From the NCBI GenBank assembly GCA_947579605.1, contig OX388307.1, positions 5,309,237 to 5,373,236 on the forward strand: 64,000 bases of DNA, read 5' to 3'. The position numbers were made by a program, and so were the translations under genes. This document shows, one piece after another, positions 44,049 through 54,935 of this stretch. Source of the stretch: Athripsodes cinereus. Its lineage: Eukaryota; Arthropoda; Insecta; Trichoptera; Leptoceridae. Each line of letters opens with the position of its first letter. The stretch's first letter is position 1. Under the pieces are notes generated by a model. The model was not told the origin of the DNA, did not search any database, and saw nothing but the letters and a program-made list of their open reading frames with translations.

Positions 44049-45308
44049 TAGGGGAAGGTGGGGTAAGACGGGGTGGTGAGGTAAGATGGGGTACTGTGAT
44101 AAAAGCGAAACCGTGCCGAGTAGCCCTGAACGCTGGATGCCATTAGATGCTCTCTTCAGACCCCCCACTAGTTACAAAGTTACATCAGCAGTGGCTGCTC
44201 GCTCGGTATGATGCTGTGATACTAAACGTGTTTTTCGCATATTTCATGTTATTTTGCTTAATTTTGTTGATTGTGTCGTTGAAGAAAGAATATCGTGATT
44301 CAAATTATTTGACAGTCGTTAAACAAGATCCAACTATTGTATTTTAAGGTAAGATAGTCGATTATCAACTGTGAAATGTTATTTCAAAAACAAATTTTTT
44401 TTTTGAAAAGAATAGTGAAAGAGGCAAGATGGGGTTGGTTGGTACATTGGTACAAGGAAAGGATAGGTATAAGGTAAAAGGAAATAAGGCTGTAAACTAG
44501 CTGCAAAATTTTATTCAATTCTTCAAATATACTATATTGGAACGTTGATTTATGCTGGGAAGGAAGAACTTTCATGTAATTGACAAGGTAAAAGTTCCAT
44601 TGAGTCCTAAACTTACAATATTCAATTACAATGAAGAGGCTGAACTGGTGGAATAAGTATAGACATGGAAAATTAACCCTCCTTTACACGAGACTTGTCT
44701 CTATAAGGAGGATGTTTAGATTTAAGTTTTATCAAATAGTCTATGTATTGTAATGTCTGTATAATTATTGTTAAATAAAATAAATAAAAAAAATAAAAAA
44801 TAAAAACTTCTTTTTGGAATAAGTCCAATGGAACTAAGAAAGTTGTTATATCAACTCGCAGCTAAAAATAACAAACAGCACTATTTCAACGAGAACAAAT
44901 TCTGAGGCTGGAAAAGACTGATAAGGTTTCTAAAACATCGTTTTAGATACACTAACAGTGTTCATGCAACGGAGTGGACGATGAAGACCAAGACACCATC
45001 CATGTTTGTTCACAAAACCACAGTAGGTCGATAAATTCATAATTTGTAGTGCAAAAGTGTATATTTAAGTGTATATTTTTAGTACCTCATCTTGCCCCAA
45101 CCCATGGAGCAAGACGAGGTAAAAAAGCTTTTTTAAATTGAATATATTTATTATTTTTTAATGTTTATTTTTACATATATGTGATTCATTTGCTAGATTA
45201 AAGATCAAAGTCTGTGTCAATAAACTTTTTTTTAAGAATTTATAGAAAGAAACGTGTTTTTTTTTGACATTTTAGCTTAAAGGCCCCGTCTTGCCCACCC
45301 CTCCCCTA
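44049..45308. mobile_element. TIR element with GGGGTAAGACGGGG-like ends
   Basis: The left end TAGGGGAAGGTGGGGTAAGA and the reverse complement of the right end, TAGGGGAGGGGTGGGCAAGA, are inverted copies, followed on both sides by CGGGG. The interior repeats GGTAAGATGGGGTA and ATCTTGCCCCAACCC. A TA dinucleotide at both tips could be the target duplication. It has no transposase, and the 66-residue frame inside is not recognisable. The superfamily is uncertain. Confidence 0.66.
44640..44808 (+). mobile_element. Retroposon-like insertion inside the TIR element
   Basis: The segment has no resemblance to the G-rich surroundings and ends AATAAAATAAATAAAAAAAA. This looks like a polyadenylated 3' end. 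Its left border is only approximate and no target duplication is clear. Confidence 0.42.
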
Positions 45309-45534
45309 TACGAATAAACTAAAGTACATATTTAACTAACTATTTATTGAGTTGATGTTTATTTTGTAAAACTCCATGTTTATAGGTAGGTATACTAAAA
45401 AAAACACATTTGGTTTATGTTTCAAACCAAGTTAGACGATGACTTCATATGTCGAAACCTGGTCACTATATAATTAAATACATTTTTTTATATATATGCA
45501 CATATTTCAGATCATAAAAATAATACTAAAAGTA

Positions 45535-45745
45535 CAAAATAAATACTTGTAATATTGTTAGAAAGTTTTTGAACACAGATACTTCAGGCACAATGCTGGT
45601 GTTTTGAACCCGCATTTTGAGTCTAATCCTTTGATATCCTGTATATCTGGATAGGTGATTTTTTCCCAACTGATCGTGACTGATCATATGGAGACTTATC
45701 TTGTTGTACAATGCTGAGAAATACGGATGGCAATTGTGGATGCAA
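45535..45745 (-). repeat. Family D repeat, left inverted arm
   Basis: On the minus strand it reads CAGCATTGTACAACAAGATA, GTCTCCATATGATCAGTCA, CAAAATGCGGGTTCA and AACTTTCTAACAATATTACA. It is the inverted counterpart of 47252-47463. The class is unknown. Confidence 0.65.
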
Positions 45746-46708
45746 AAATAAAAAAAAAATGACGAAAATGGGTTCTATTTAACTCCATAATAATTATAAT
45801 GGTCTTCCATTCAATTAATGACCGTGCTCAATAAACGTCGGTGATTGCACGAGAACCAATGCATCCCACTTCAATCTTAACGATCCGGTCTCCATATAAA
45901 AATCGCGAAGTAATATTATCCGTACTTACATTAGCTCATCACTTTAAATTTTGGTACAAATAGTTCGGTGTGAGCGAGATAAAACGATAACAACCATAAA
46001 CCACGTAAGCAACCATTATGTGCAAGCAAAACAAAATGATATGATTTACTTCTTGCCTATGATAATTGATAATAGCTCTTTACTCTGCACTCGTATATTT
46101 ATCAGAATATCGTTACTGGCGCTCGAAAATTAGAATTCTCGAATTGTTAATGCTAATAATTTTATTATCTTTTTATTGTTTGAAAACTCGACTTTCGGGC
46201 TTGTATGGAAGACACGCCGCTGGTTTATCTAATAAAAAAAATATTGTATCCATTCCTCATATCTTATTCATCTTCATTTGTTGTTTTTTAATTTTCCATT
46301 TTGGCAAACAAAAGAATGAAATGTTTCTTTGTGATTTGATCATCGTGTTTCGCATCAAAATTTAGGTATTTTTTAGTACATTGAAATGTAAGCTTCTGGA
46401 AATAACAATTAAAAAGAAAATAAGCATGTAGATATAATATTATGTAGTTGATATTGTTGATCGACAGTACTTGGTGGAAGTTCATGTCAAATAATAAATA
46501 AATATTAAAGTGATTTATTTTTATTATTGTAAATATATTTTTTGACATAATTACATTCTCCTACAAAATGTCATTTTTTGCAAACACATTTCAACTAATT
46601 ATTTTGTTTTTAAAATACAGTGAAAAAACCGCACATATTGAAAAGATTTATTTTATAAAAAATATTAAGATTTTAAAAATATTAAAAATACTACAGACCG
46701 TAAGGGTG
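45746..46708. other. AT-rich spacer between the family D arms
   Basis: There are several overlapping short frames on both strands. None is recognisable. Confidence 0.45.
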
Positions 46709-46885
46709 CAAACTCAAAGAAAGCAGGTTACCTGCTTTCCGATGCCTGCGTCTACCAGCGCCGAGAATGGTTACATGCATTTCAATGAACACGAACATAG
46801 TAAAAGCAGGAACGCCGATTGCGATTTGCTTTTCCGGCGCTTACCGGCACTGATCGGCGCTGGCAACCTACTTTCTTTGTGTTTG
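46709..46885. mobile_element. Small MITE with 11-24-bp inverted ends
   Basis: The left end CAAACTCAAAGAAAGCAGGT and the reverse complement of the right end, CAAACACAAAGAAAGTAGGT, match at 18 of 20 positions. The pairing continues imperfectly through TACCTG/TGCCAG. The GC-rich core has CGGCGC repeats. The target duplication is not clear. The 123-residue frame across it is not a recognisable protein. Confidence 0.6.
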
Positions 46886-47251
46886 AGGTCATCGTTCATC
46901 GACGCCTGCTTCCTCCACGATAAACCCTACCACCGCTGAAATCCTACCACCTCCCTTCAACGTCAGGCTGAATCTTGCACGAAATGTCCTGGTAGAAGTC
47001 AATGGTATTTTACAAGACCATCTATAAGTTTTAATCAAGACTACTATACCTAGAGTACCCAAGATACGAATCCTATAAATGAACTTATCCTAAACATGAG
47101 GTAAGCCTAAAAAAACTTTAATTATTAATGTGATTCCTGCATTCTATAAAAGTAGGTATCGTCGTGTTAGTAGTACCCTTAATACAACATTCATAATATT
47201 ATCTTTATTTGAGACTAGCTCGATTATGTTTTTTTTAAACGCGGTGGCAGA

Positions 47252-47463
47252 ATTGCCATCCACACTTCTCAGCATTATACAACCAGATAAGTCTCCATAT
47301 GATCAGTCATGGTCACACGAAAACTTAACAGTCTAATGCCGGGAAAAATTTACCTGTCCAGAATCAAAGGATAAGGCTCAAAATGCGGGTTCATTATACC
47401 AGAATTGTGCCTGAAATATCTGTGTTCAGAAACTTTCTAACAATATTACAAGTGTTTATTATA
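47252..47463 (+). repeat. Family D repeat, right inverted arm
   Basis: It reads CAGCATTATACAACCAGATA, GTCTCCATATGATCAGTCA, CAAAATGCGGGTTCA and AACTTTCTAACAATATTACA. It pairs with 45535-45745 in inverted orientation over about 210 bp. Confidence 0.65.
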
Positions 47464-47898
47464 ATAGACTTTTGAATTTTTATGTATAAGTTTAGCTGTA
47501 AATCTTATTTTATAAATCATTTATTAAAGATTTCGGAGTTACCCCTGTAGCTGACATGACTAAAGGTATTATATAATATTATCTTAAGTTTTGTTAAAAA
47601 ATAATTATTTTAGGTTGAAAATAGCATTAGACCTCCGTGACTGACAAAACTAATGTTTTCTTAAACTCAAAATCAGGTAGGTACCTTTATTAAGTAGAGA
47701 CATTGAATCAAAGCGACGTAAATGCTCAGAAAGGAAAATCCATTATTTCATAAACAATTTAGGCATGTTTCCTTTATAGTGTCTACTTTGATTGATCTAA
47801 TAAATATTTGTAACCGTTCGTATGTTTGTATTTATGTAGTTACTTAATAGATATCGATATTAGATACTACAAAGAAGAAAAAAACTCTCTTTCATCAT

Positions 47899-48110
47899 AG
47901 CATCATTTCATATCCCACAAGTGAGGTAGCCAGCAGACCAGCTGAATGTAATATACATACATGCAAATAGAATAAAATTCTGCGCCAATAAAAAAATCAA
48001 GATAAACAGGATGGGAGGCATACCTTGTCGCTGAATTGATATAAGTGTTTTTATTTTTTCGAACATCTGCCATTTATATAGGACACTCGGCAACTTGCCA
48101 TACAGGGTTC
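47899..48110 (-). mobile_element. Family B retroposon, diverged
   Basis: CATATCCCACAAGTGAGGTA, AGCCAGCAGACCAGCTG, ACAGGATGGGAGGCATACCT and the region with GGACACTCGGCAACTTG follow the family B order. It is more diverged than the copies at 3.6, 26 and 39 kb. Confidence 0.72.
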
Positions 48111-49129
48111 TGTAATTATAATTTTAAACATTGATTCGATAATATTGCTGATTTTTAATATTGAGTAATGATTACTGTTGTAACCAAAGTACAGCGAAGA
48201 ACAAAATAAGTAAATTAAACAGGGAAATAATTAATAAACACATTTCTACATTCATTCGCTTAAAAATAATACTCACCATTCGACATTTTATCCTTTGGCT
48301 GGCTTAATATATTATAATTATTACTTTTTTTCATGATTTTTGTCTTGTTTTTTGCTTTTGATTTGAGTAGGGTAAAGTAGGTATGTAGGTATTATTATTT
48401 ACTAACAATGTGTTCGTCATACGCTTCGGTAATTTGCGGGACCTTGATTGGTTTGTTTAATGGAGAAATATAACATAACATAACATAACATGCATAGACA
48501 ATTCACGCAGACCGAGCTAGTCCCAAACTAAGATATAAATCTTGTGTTATGGGTACCAACACGACGATGAATGAGAATGTTAATATTTGTTAGGTTGAAC
48601 TGTTTGTGTCCCTTAAGAATATAAAACATATAAATAAATAATTCACGACGGAAAGCATAATATTGTTGCTTGTTTTTGTAAAAATCTCTTGCAAAATTAT
48701 TTGAATCATGATGCTGCCATTTTTCTAACAATTTTCTCCTTTTTTTTGTTATTCCTTGAAAAAGTATTTATGTTTCTTGCAATGTGTTGTGTATGTCACG
48801 TCAATTTGATGTTTAATTCCTGGACGACTGCGGGTAAAACTAGATTGGTGTATAAATAATTTACAATTTATCTTCTACAAATAGATACGTACTTTCTACT
48901 CGTGTATCTGTGATTAAGCAGAGATTTTAGATAGGTACCTTACTATCTTACGATAAATTTAGTGGCCTACCTTATCAGGGAAAATCAGAAACTATGAAGA
49001 TATTAATATTATGTGTTTGAGTTAGGATTAAAAACGAATTATATTCAGTAGCGCGTCTTCTATACACGATATTTCCCCATTCTATAGGGGTTGAAATTTC
49101 TAACAATAGTGACCTGTACAACGAAGTGA
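48111..49129. other. AT-rich spacer
   Basis: A short (ATAAC)n run lies at about 48471-48490. A weak exon-like ATG plus splice donor on the minus strand at 48271-48286 is listed in findings. No gene was recognised. Confidence 0.45.
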
Positions 49130-49637
49130 TAGTGCAGACCAATAAAGCCTCAGTTTTAGCCGGATGCCTAAAGAGTACCATATGGAGAAATAAACACATG
49201 CTAATTGATAGTAAAGTTCGAATAAATAAAACCTGTGTAAGACCAATTATGACATAATATGGTGTAGAAACAAGAGCAGACACGACACGAACAAAAAACC
49301 TACTAAGAACATCAAACCTACTAAGATGAAAACATTACGTGTTATTGCGGGCAAAACTCTCAGTGATAGAATAAGAAATACTGAGATTAGGAACATATGC
49401 AACACGGAGGACATCGTAAGATGGAGTAGGAAAAGGAGACGATTCTGGAGAGACCATGTAGATCGGATGGCTGAAAACAGATTCGTACATAATATAGCTG
49501 CTAAGGAAACACCAGTCGTTTTCGTCCCCGAGGAAGACCACCAAAAAGATGGAAAGACAGCTGGTCTTCAGCATCACAAGAGGCATCAACTTCTGACCTA
49601 ACAGATCGATGATCTACATTACGAGGAAGAAGAAGAA
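49130..49637 (+). pseudogene. Non-LTR retrotransposon RT C-terminal region (RTE-like)
   Basis: The plus strand reads NKASVLAGCLKSTIWRNKH, then IDSKVRINKTCVRPIMT followed by a stop, and YGVETRADTTRTKNLLRTSN. After a frameshift near 49325 it reads MKTLRVIAGKTLSDRIRNTE, then IRNICNTEDIVRWSRKRRRF, then WRDHVDRMAENRFV. It ends with a (GAA)n tail at 49623-49637. KxxxYxxxxRPIxxYGxE...LRTxxxxxLRxIxGxTxxDRxRN is the thumb/C-terminal RT pattern of RTE-like elements. The 91-residue open frame 49326-49601 is only the distal part, and the copy is 5'-truncated. Confidence 0.78.
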
Positions 49638-49742
49638 GTCTTCTATACAAACAAAAAAATTGCTTTTTTCAAAATTTTACCGGCTTGTGAATATCTATTT
49701 CATATAGGTACACAACAACTTTTGAGTTTGAAGGGTATTGAT

Positions 49743-50118
49743 TAGTGATGTAACGAATGTCTGATTTTGGATATTCGCGAATGCGAATGCGAATACTGTA
49801 TTTGTTGCCGACATTCGCGAATGCGAATAGCGAATATTGACTTGCTTAAATTTCTACAATTGCACAAACATTAAAATTTCTACCCCCCGTCGCCGAATTT
49901 TCAAAATGGTATAGGAATTTAAAGTAGGTATTTCAAAACTCCTCGGTTTTCTTAAAGAATATTTTCTTGCAGTACCTTTTTCTACAATGTACCGGGTAAG
50001 CATCCGGTACTTTTGCCGAATTACCGATACTTTATTACCAAAATATTATTCGCAAAACATTCGCATACTTTTTTGCATACTTTTTTGAATGCGAATACGA
50101 ATATTCGTTACATCACTA
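49743..50118. mobile_element. hAT-type MITE with TTCGCGAATGCGAA repeats, copy 1
   Basis: The ends are TAGTGATGTAACGAATG and (reverse complement) TAGTGATGTAACGAATA. It contains TTCGCGAATGCGAATA-type repeats near both ends and TACCCCCCGTCGCCGAATTT in the middle. It is about 90% similar to 62601-62989. The flanks GTATTGAT and GTACATAT agree at only part of their positions, so the duplication has decayed. No coding region. Confidence 0.78.
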
Positions 50119-50126
50119 GTACATAT

Positions 50127-50497
50127 TGATTGTGTTTTGTTGAAGGGGTCCATTATGGCTTTCTCAAGTATGAGTAGAAAAGACACCATTAGCATCTCAG
50201 TGAAACAGCATATTTAAATTATTATTTATTTTGGAATATATTATCCGAGAATATTAGTACTACCTTACTATTTTATTAGGTCCTATACATATTATTAATT
50301 ATAATTACGCGTGTACTTGAATTGGACTCTTACAACATTTTCCTTAACATAATCTCAATATAACACAAAATTATGACCCGATGAGTGTTTCTCTGTTTAT
50401 TTAATTTTCATTATCGTCGTTGCATATTCAAAATGGGGTAGGTATATAAATTTAAAAATGTTTTGACATTTCCAGAATAAACATTACCTACTGCTTA
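50127..50497. other. AT-rich spacer
   Basis: Nothing was recognised in this stretch. Confidence 0.5.
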
Positions 50498-51018
50498 TAA
50501 TGAATGACATACACAGGACTGCCCCAGACTCTTCTCAATCGCCTCCAGATGGCTTTTAATGCTGCCGCCAGGACTATCTACAGAGAGAACAAGCGTTGCC
50601 ACATCACTCCACTACTAAAAGATCTACATTGGCTGAGGGTCCCAGAGAGAGTGGAGTTTAAATTGTGTCTCACTGTCCACAAGGCCTTATGCGGCACGGC
50701 ACCCACATGTCTAACCGAACTCTGTTCCGTCGACGAAACTCCGAAACGACCGCTGCGCTCGGCCTCTTCTGCTGTCAACAAACTCGTGAAACCCAATATG
50801 GCGAACACCTCCAAATTTGCAGAAAGGAGCTTCAGAGCCGCCGCGCCATCCGTCTGGAACAGACTGCCCACAGATCTGAGGGTGAATCAGTCCACAACCA
50901 CGTTTAGAACCAAGTTGAAAACACTACTGTTCGGGAGAAGTCACGGCGCCCTTGAGATGGTCACGGATCATTAAACGGCGCCACATATAAATAGTCCGAT
51001 TATTATTATTATTATTGT
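50498..51018 (+). pseudogene. CR1/L2-like LINE RT C-terminus and tail
   Basis: A 156-residue frame is open at 50504-50974. It reads LNRLQMAFNAAARTIYR, then CHITPLLKDLHWLRVPERVE, then FKLCLTVHKALCGTAPTCL, then RSFRAAAPSVWNRLPTDLR, and ends STTTFRTKLKTLLF. The order N-x-AAR...HITP-L--LHWL-V-ER--FKL---HKAL-G-AP-YL...F--AAP--WN-LP---R----TFK--LKT-LF is the classic distal RT region of CR1/L2-type elements. After the stop comes AAACGGCGCCACATATAAAT and an (ATT)n tail. Its preserved frame suggests that it is the youngest of the three copies here, but the catalytic RT core is absent, so it is 5'-truncated. Confidence 0.8.
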
Positions 51019-53328
51019 AACCATTTTATAAAGTGATTCTTAGTATCAGATATTAAAATTTAATATTTTATGATAATAACACGTGCCAATAAAAAGTCCA
51101 AACAATAATTTTAATGCCATAATGAACAGTTTTTAAGAGTATGCCTAAATAAAAATTGTTCGCACATGCATCATTTTGAATATGCAACGACGTTATGTAT
51201 CACAATCATTTTATAAATGCTATATATTATTATCTTTGATAAAAAAAATCATTTAAATAATAATTAAATGTAGAAATTAACAACATAATAAATTATAAAT
51301 TAATAATAACACATTATTTTGTTGCCATACTTAAAATCTATCGAGTGAACGTCTGTCCTACATAATAACAACCCCAATTCACAATGCTACCTATGTTACT
51401 ATGACTCTCTCCCTCTTTTGCGCTACCAAGGACTGAGATGCACAATTGTTATCGTCCCAGCCCCCTATATACAGTGTTTCTATCCCCCGCGTTATATGTA
51501 TTCACGTTTCGCTCTACGCTCAAAAAGTTGTGAGACAAATTTATACGAGTCGTGTCTGAGCTTTATTCAGGCGACGCATTCTGTTTGTGGTATCTAATTG
51601 GCTAAATATGTTTATCGTCACTTCTTTCTACTTCACTAGTACGTTGGCGGGACAGAAAGAGTAAAGTATATAATGTAGTGTGGCTTGAACGGAGATAATA
51701 ATTATAGTCGCCATTTTCAGTTTATACTGATATGCGCTTTGCTAGTGTCATGAGAGATTCCGTCGTGGTGTCTGTGTCTCGCTATCTGACGAACTGTTTC
51801 ATTTAAGAAATGTCGTGTATATTAATATATCTGTGTGAAAACGAAACAGATATTGATTTTAAACTTACAGTATTGTTGTCTTCGTTTTGAATTGTGATTA
51901 AGGTTGTTTCAAATACAATTTTGAGTGAATAAACAGAGAAAACGTTACATCTCTACTACCATCGGTACTATTATTTATTTGTAGATTGTTTTGTTATTAA
52001 ATTTGATCAATCTAATTTAAAATAATTCAATCAGTTGTACACTGTAAATAAAGACGATCTTATCACACGGTGGATTCAAAACTGAGAGTTTTATTATCGA
52101 CTGTTTAGTTATCAAATTATAATAATATTTAATATCATAACATTCCCGCAATTTAATAATAATGCATACATACTACAACGTAAAATATTATGAGAGTAGA
52201 GTGTGAAATCGATATTTGTGAAATGCACATTATATTGTTGTTTTGTAATGCGGCTTTTGTACTATTGCAATAGAAATACAATTTTGTCTATATAAATATA
52301 ATTAAATTTATAATATAAAAATTGTGTTGAATAAAGAGGTTTGTTTAAAGAGGACGCCGACCTCGTGGTTTCCGTTTTATTATTAAAATATACACTACGC
52401 AAAATCGATTATAGAAGTGAAAAAGGCACATTATTTCTGTGGTAATATTGTTTGAGCTACATTAAAATATTCGATTAATATAAAAACTTAATAAATTTTC
52501 GTTTTTTACAAAGTTGCAACATTGTTGTAACGTATGCACAAATTATATTAATATAATATTATAAAATAGTTTTATTGATGTTTATGCAGATGTAGAATTA
52601 TCTCATCGTTATTATTTGTTGTGTATTTTTATGTGAAGTGTTGTTACTGTTTTGACATTGGAAAACCCACGTACGCAGACGAAAGCAGACTAAATAACAT
52701 TGAAGGTAAGAACAAACACAGAGTTTAAACAAAAAATGCATTATATATTATTATTTGTCTAAAAATTGTACAACAATCGTGGTGACACACTTTTGACAAC
52801 AATGACATCAGCTGTTAAATAATATTGACGTTTTGCAATATTATTCATTTTCGAATATTTTGTATTAGAATGATGATTTAGAATTCCGCCTACCTGAGAC
52901 ACTGTGTGTGTCTGTACGTAGGCACCCGTCTGTTATTAAAATAAAAATGCGGTAGTCAACTACATGGAGAACAATGCGATTGCACAAACGAACGAGGGAA
53001 TTTTTGATAAGGGATCATCTACCTGCACGATTCACATGACAATCAAATATCAATTTTATTTCATGTTAACATCCATACATTATGTTTCTGTACTGTATTT
53101 AGTATATTTATATAGTTCGATTAATATGAGTATTTTTGACTAAAATCTCATTATCTATCGTTTAAAGTGTTTAAACCAACTTCAGTGGATTAACTTCATA
53201 TAATGAATATACACATCGTCTTCTGTGTGCCATAATAAAAAAGGCATTCATTGTGGATGGCATGAATAGACATTCATGATGATGATGTTAAAAGTACCTA
53301 TCTATATATAATATCATCTATATATACC
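51019..53328. other. Longest repeat-poor stretch, no gene proven
   Basis: I see no recognisable mobile element. At 51400-51800 the base composition is less AT-rich, with CGCCATTTTCAGTTTATACT and other features compatible with a promoter or 5' untranslated region. A good splice-donor-like AAG|GTAAGA lies at 52706 after an open, non-coding stretch. There is no long open frame, so a host gene's first exon is only a possibility. Confidence 0.3.
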
Positions 53329-53477
53329 GGGTTAGTTGGAAGATATCGCGTTTTAGCGATAAACTCGCCCTCTGTACATTGAATTGTATAAATGATATTT
53401 TTATGGTATTATTGTTTTATTTTGTAATATTCCAACCAATGTACAGTGAAGAATAAAATAAATAAATAAAAAAAAAA
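53329..53477 (+). mobile_element. Family E retroposon tail, copy with AATAAA tail
   Basis: GGGTTAGTTGGAAGATATCG, then GCGATAAACTCGCCCTCTGT, continue to CCAATGTACAGTGAAGAATA and an AAATAAATAAATA tail. It abuts a family B copy whose (GTA)n end is missing. Confidence 0.7.
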
Positions 53478-53852
53478 TATATCATCACAGCAAATCCAAC
53501 TAGTGGGGTGGCCTGTAGACTAGCTGCATGTAATAAACATGTTAGCTGTCCTCAATGTGTCAAAAAAAATTAAAACATTCAAGATCGGTGCCATATCAAA
53601 TCACCGAGTTTGAAGATTTAAATATATTATTCACGATGTTTTACAGATCATTCGAAAAGTTCAACCAAAAAGAGTGGGATATTTATTCTTTGCCGGGTTA
53701 GTTGGAAGATATCGCGTTTCTGCGATAAACTCGCCCATTCCACAAATTTATTTGTCTGGTCTAAGTTCTACAATGTTTATATTTTAATAATGTTGGTTTT
53801 TTTGTGCAATAAAGATTTTTATTATTAGGTATTATTATTACTCCACGGAGTA
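53478..53852 (-). mobile_element. Family B retroposon with nested family E insertion
   Basis: Family B sequence runs 53478-53700 (ATCATCACAGCAAATCCAAC ... AGAGTGGGATATTTATTC to TTTGCCGGG). It resumes at 53841 with CTCCACGG, its own-strand 5' end. The gap 53700-53840 is a family E element. Intact family B has CCGGGTGCTCCACGG at this point. Confidence 0.7.
53700..53840 (+). mobile_element. Family E-like retroposon inside family B
   Basis: It starts TAGTTGGAAGATATCGCGTT and GCGATAAACTCGCCC, then diverges from the 53.3-kb copy. It ends CAATAAAGATTTTTATTATT with an (ATT)n tail. The two family E copies share a 5' block but have different 3' ends, so two subfamilies are present. Confidence 0.66.
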
Positions 53853-53888
53853 GAATTTAATGAATATTTTTCTCAAAAATTCTATTAT

Positions 53889-53968
53889 TATCGTCACACG
53901 TGGGGTAGCCAGTGAAGTAACTGTATGAACGAACGTAAAAGTCGCCCTTCTCCGTGCCATATTGTGTT
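53889..53968 (-). mobile_element. Family B retroposon fragment
   Basis: TCGTCACACGTGGGGTAGCC and CCCTTCTCCGTGCCATATTG match the 3' portion of family B. Both ends are degraded. Confidence 0.5.
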
Positions 53969-54085
53969 AAATGTAGGTAGGTACTTTCAATTACTTTCAA
54001 TGTAATTTTCTAATATTGTACTTTGTGTGCGAATCTAGTAAACTAACATATTTCATGTACTTAAAATACGTCTAATGTAATTTTT

Positions 54086-54244
54086 AAAATTGTAACTATA
54101 CGACTGTGATCAGGACAAAGGGTTTAAATTGTAACTATACGACTGTGATCAGGACAAAGGGTTTAAATTGTAACTATACGACTGTGATCAGGACAAAGGG
54201 TTTAAATTGTAACTATACGACTGTGATCAGGACAAAGGGTTTAA
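54086..54244 (+). repeat. 39-bp tandem repeat, four copies
   Basis: The unit contains TGTAACTATACGACTGTGAT then CAGGACAAAGGGTTTAAAT. It is repeated four times with essentially no differences. A single diverged inverted copy of the same unit lies at 54848-54885. Confidence 0.92.
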
Positions 54245-54404
54245 ACCACATCGGCAAAAAATTTTAGGAGAAGCAAAAAACTGTGGGATAAAGAAAATGA
54301 CAAAAATTATTGTCATTATTATTTTACCATCTAATTGTAATGTAACTCTAAAGTTTGTACATTCACAGAGTGAAAATTCATTATGATGATATTATACCTT
54401 AAAT

Positions 54405-54639
54405 CAGTGTTCCGCAAACTTTTTGTGTTCAAGGTACACCTATCAAATCAAATTTTTTTAGAGGTACACCACAGATAAAAAAGGCTGTCCTGCCCCTCGC
54501 CCAACAAAACGCCTGCTCTTATAGCTCTCAGCTATTTTTAGGTGTATTATCTTAACAAAACCTTGACTTTTTTCCGCGGCACACCAACTGATGACCACGG
54601 TACACCAGTGTGCCGCGGCACACGCTTTGCGGAACACTG
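54405..54639. mobile_element. hAT MITE, 235 bp, perfect TSD
   Basis: Both ends carry the inverted repeat CAGTGTTCCGCAAA. The element is flanked by a perfect 8-bp duplication, CCTTAAAT (54397-54404 and 54640-54647). It contains several GGTACACC/GGCACACC repeats and GTGCCGCGGCACAC. It has no transposase. The minus-strand frame across it is a shadow. Confidence 0.92.
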
Positions 54640-54682
54640 CCTTAAATAACACACAGTTTACTTCTCACTAAGATTTATTCAA

Positions 54683-54791
54683 ATCTCGAGCGCTTTCGTC
54701 AATGTTAATAAATTGACATTTATTATTAACATTGACAAAAGAGTTCTCTTGAAAATGTCAATTTATTAACATTGACGAAAGCGCTCGAGAT
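54683..54791. repeat. Perfect 38-bp inverted repeat
   Basis: ATCTCGAGCGCTTTCGTCAA and TGTTAATAAATTGACATT (54683-54720) are exactly inverted at 54754-54791, with a 33-base loop that repeats TTATTAACATTGAC. It may be a fold-back element or the centre of a larger palindromic transposon. No target duplication is obvious. Confidence 0.82.
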
Positions 54792-54935
54792 ATTCAAGAA
54801 CTGTCAGGTTATAAGCAAAAAAAAACGTAAAACGACTTTTGCTAAAATTGTGGTTTGATGCCTTTGTCCTGAGCACAGTCGTATGTGCAAATTTGGTTCA
54901 CTAACATTTTTCTCAAGTTCCTGTGATTGGGTTCT

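Noticed and set aside
48471..48490. Telomere-like repeat
   Set aside because: The unit is ATAAC with only four copies, not the insect TTAGG.
50578..50907. Overlapping frames on both strands inside the 50.5-kb reverse transcriptase fragment
   Set aside because: They are shadows of the plus-strand frame that carries the recognisable CR1/L2-like motifs.
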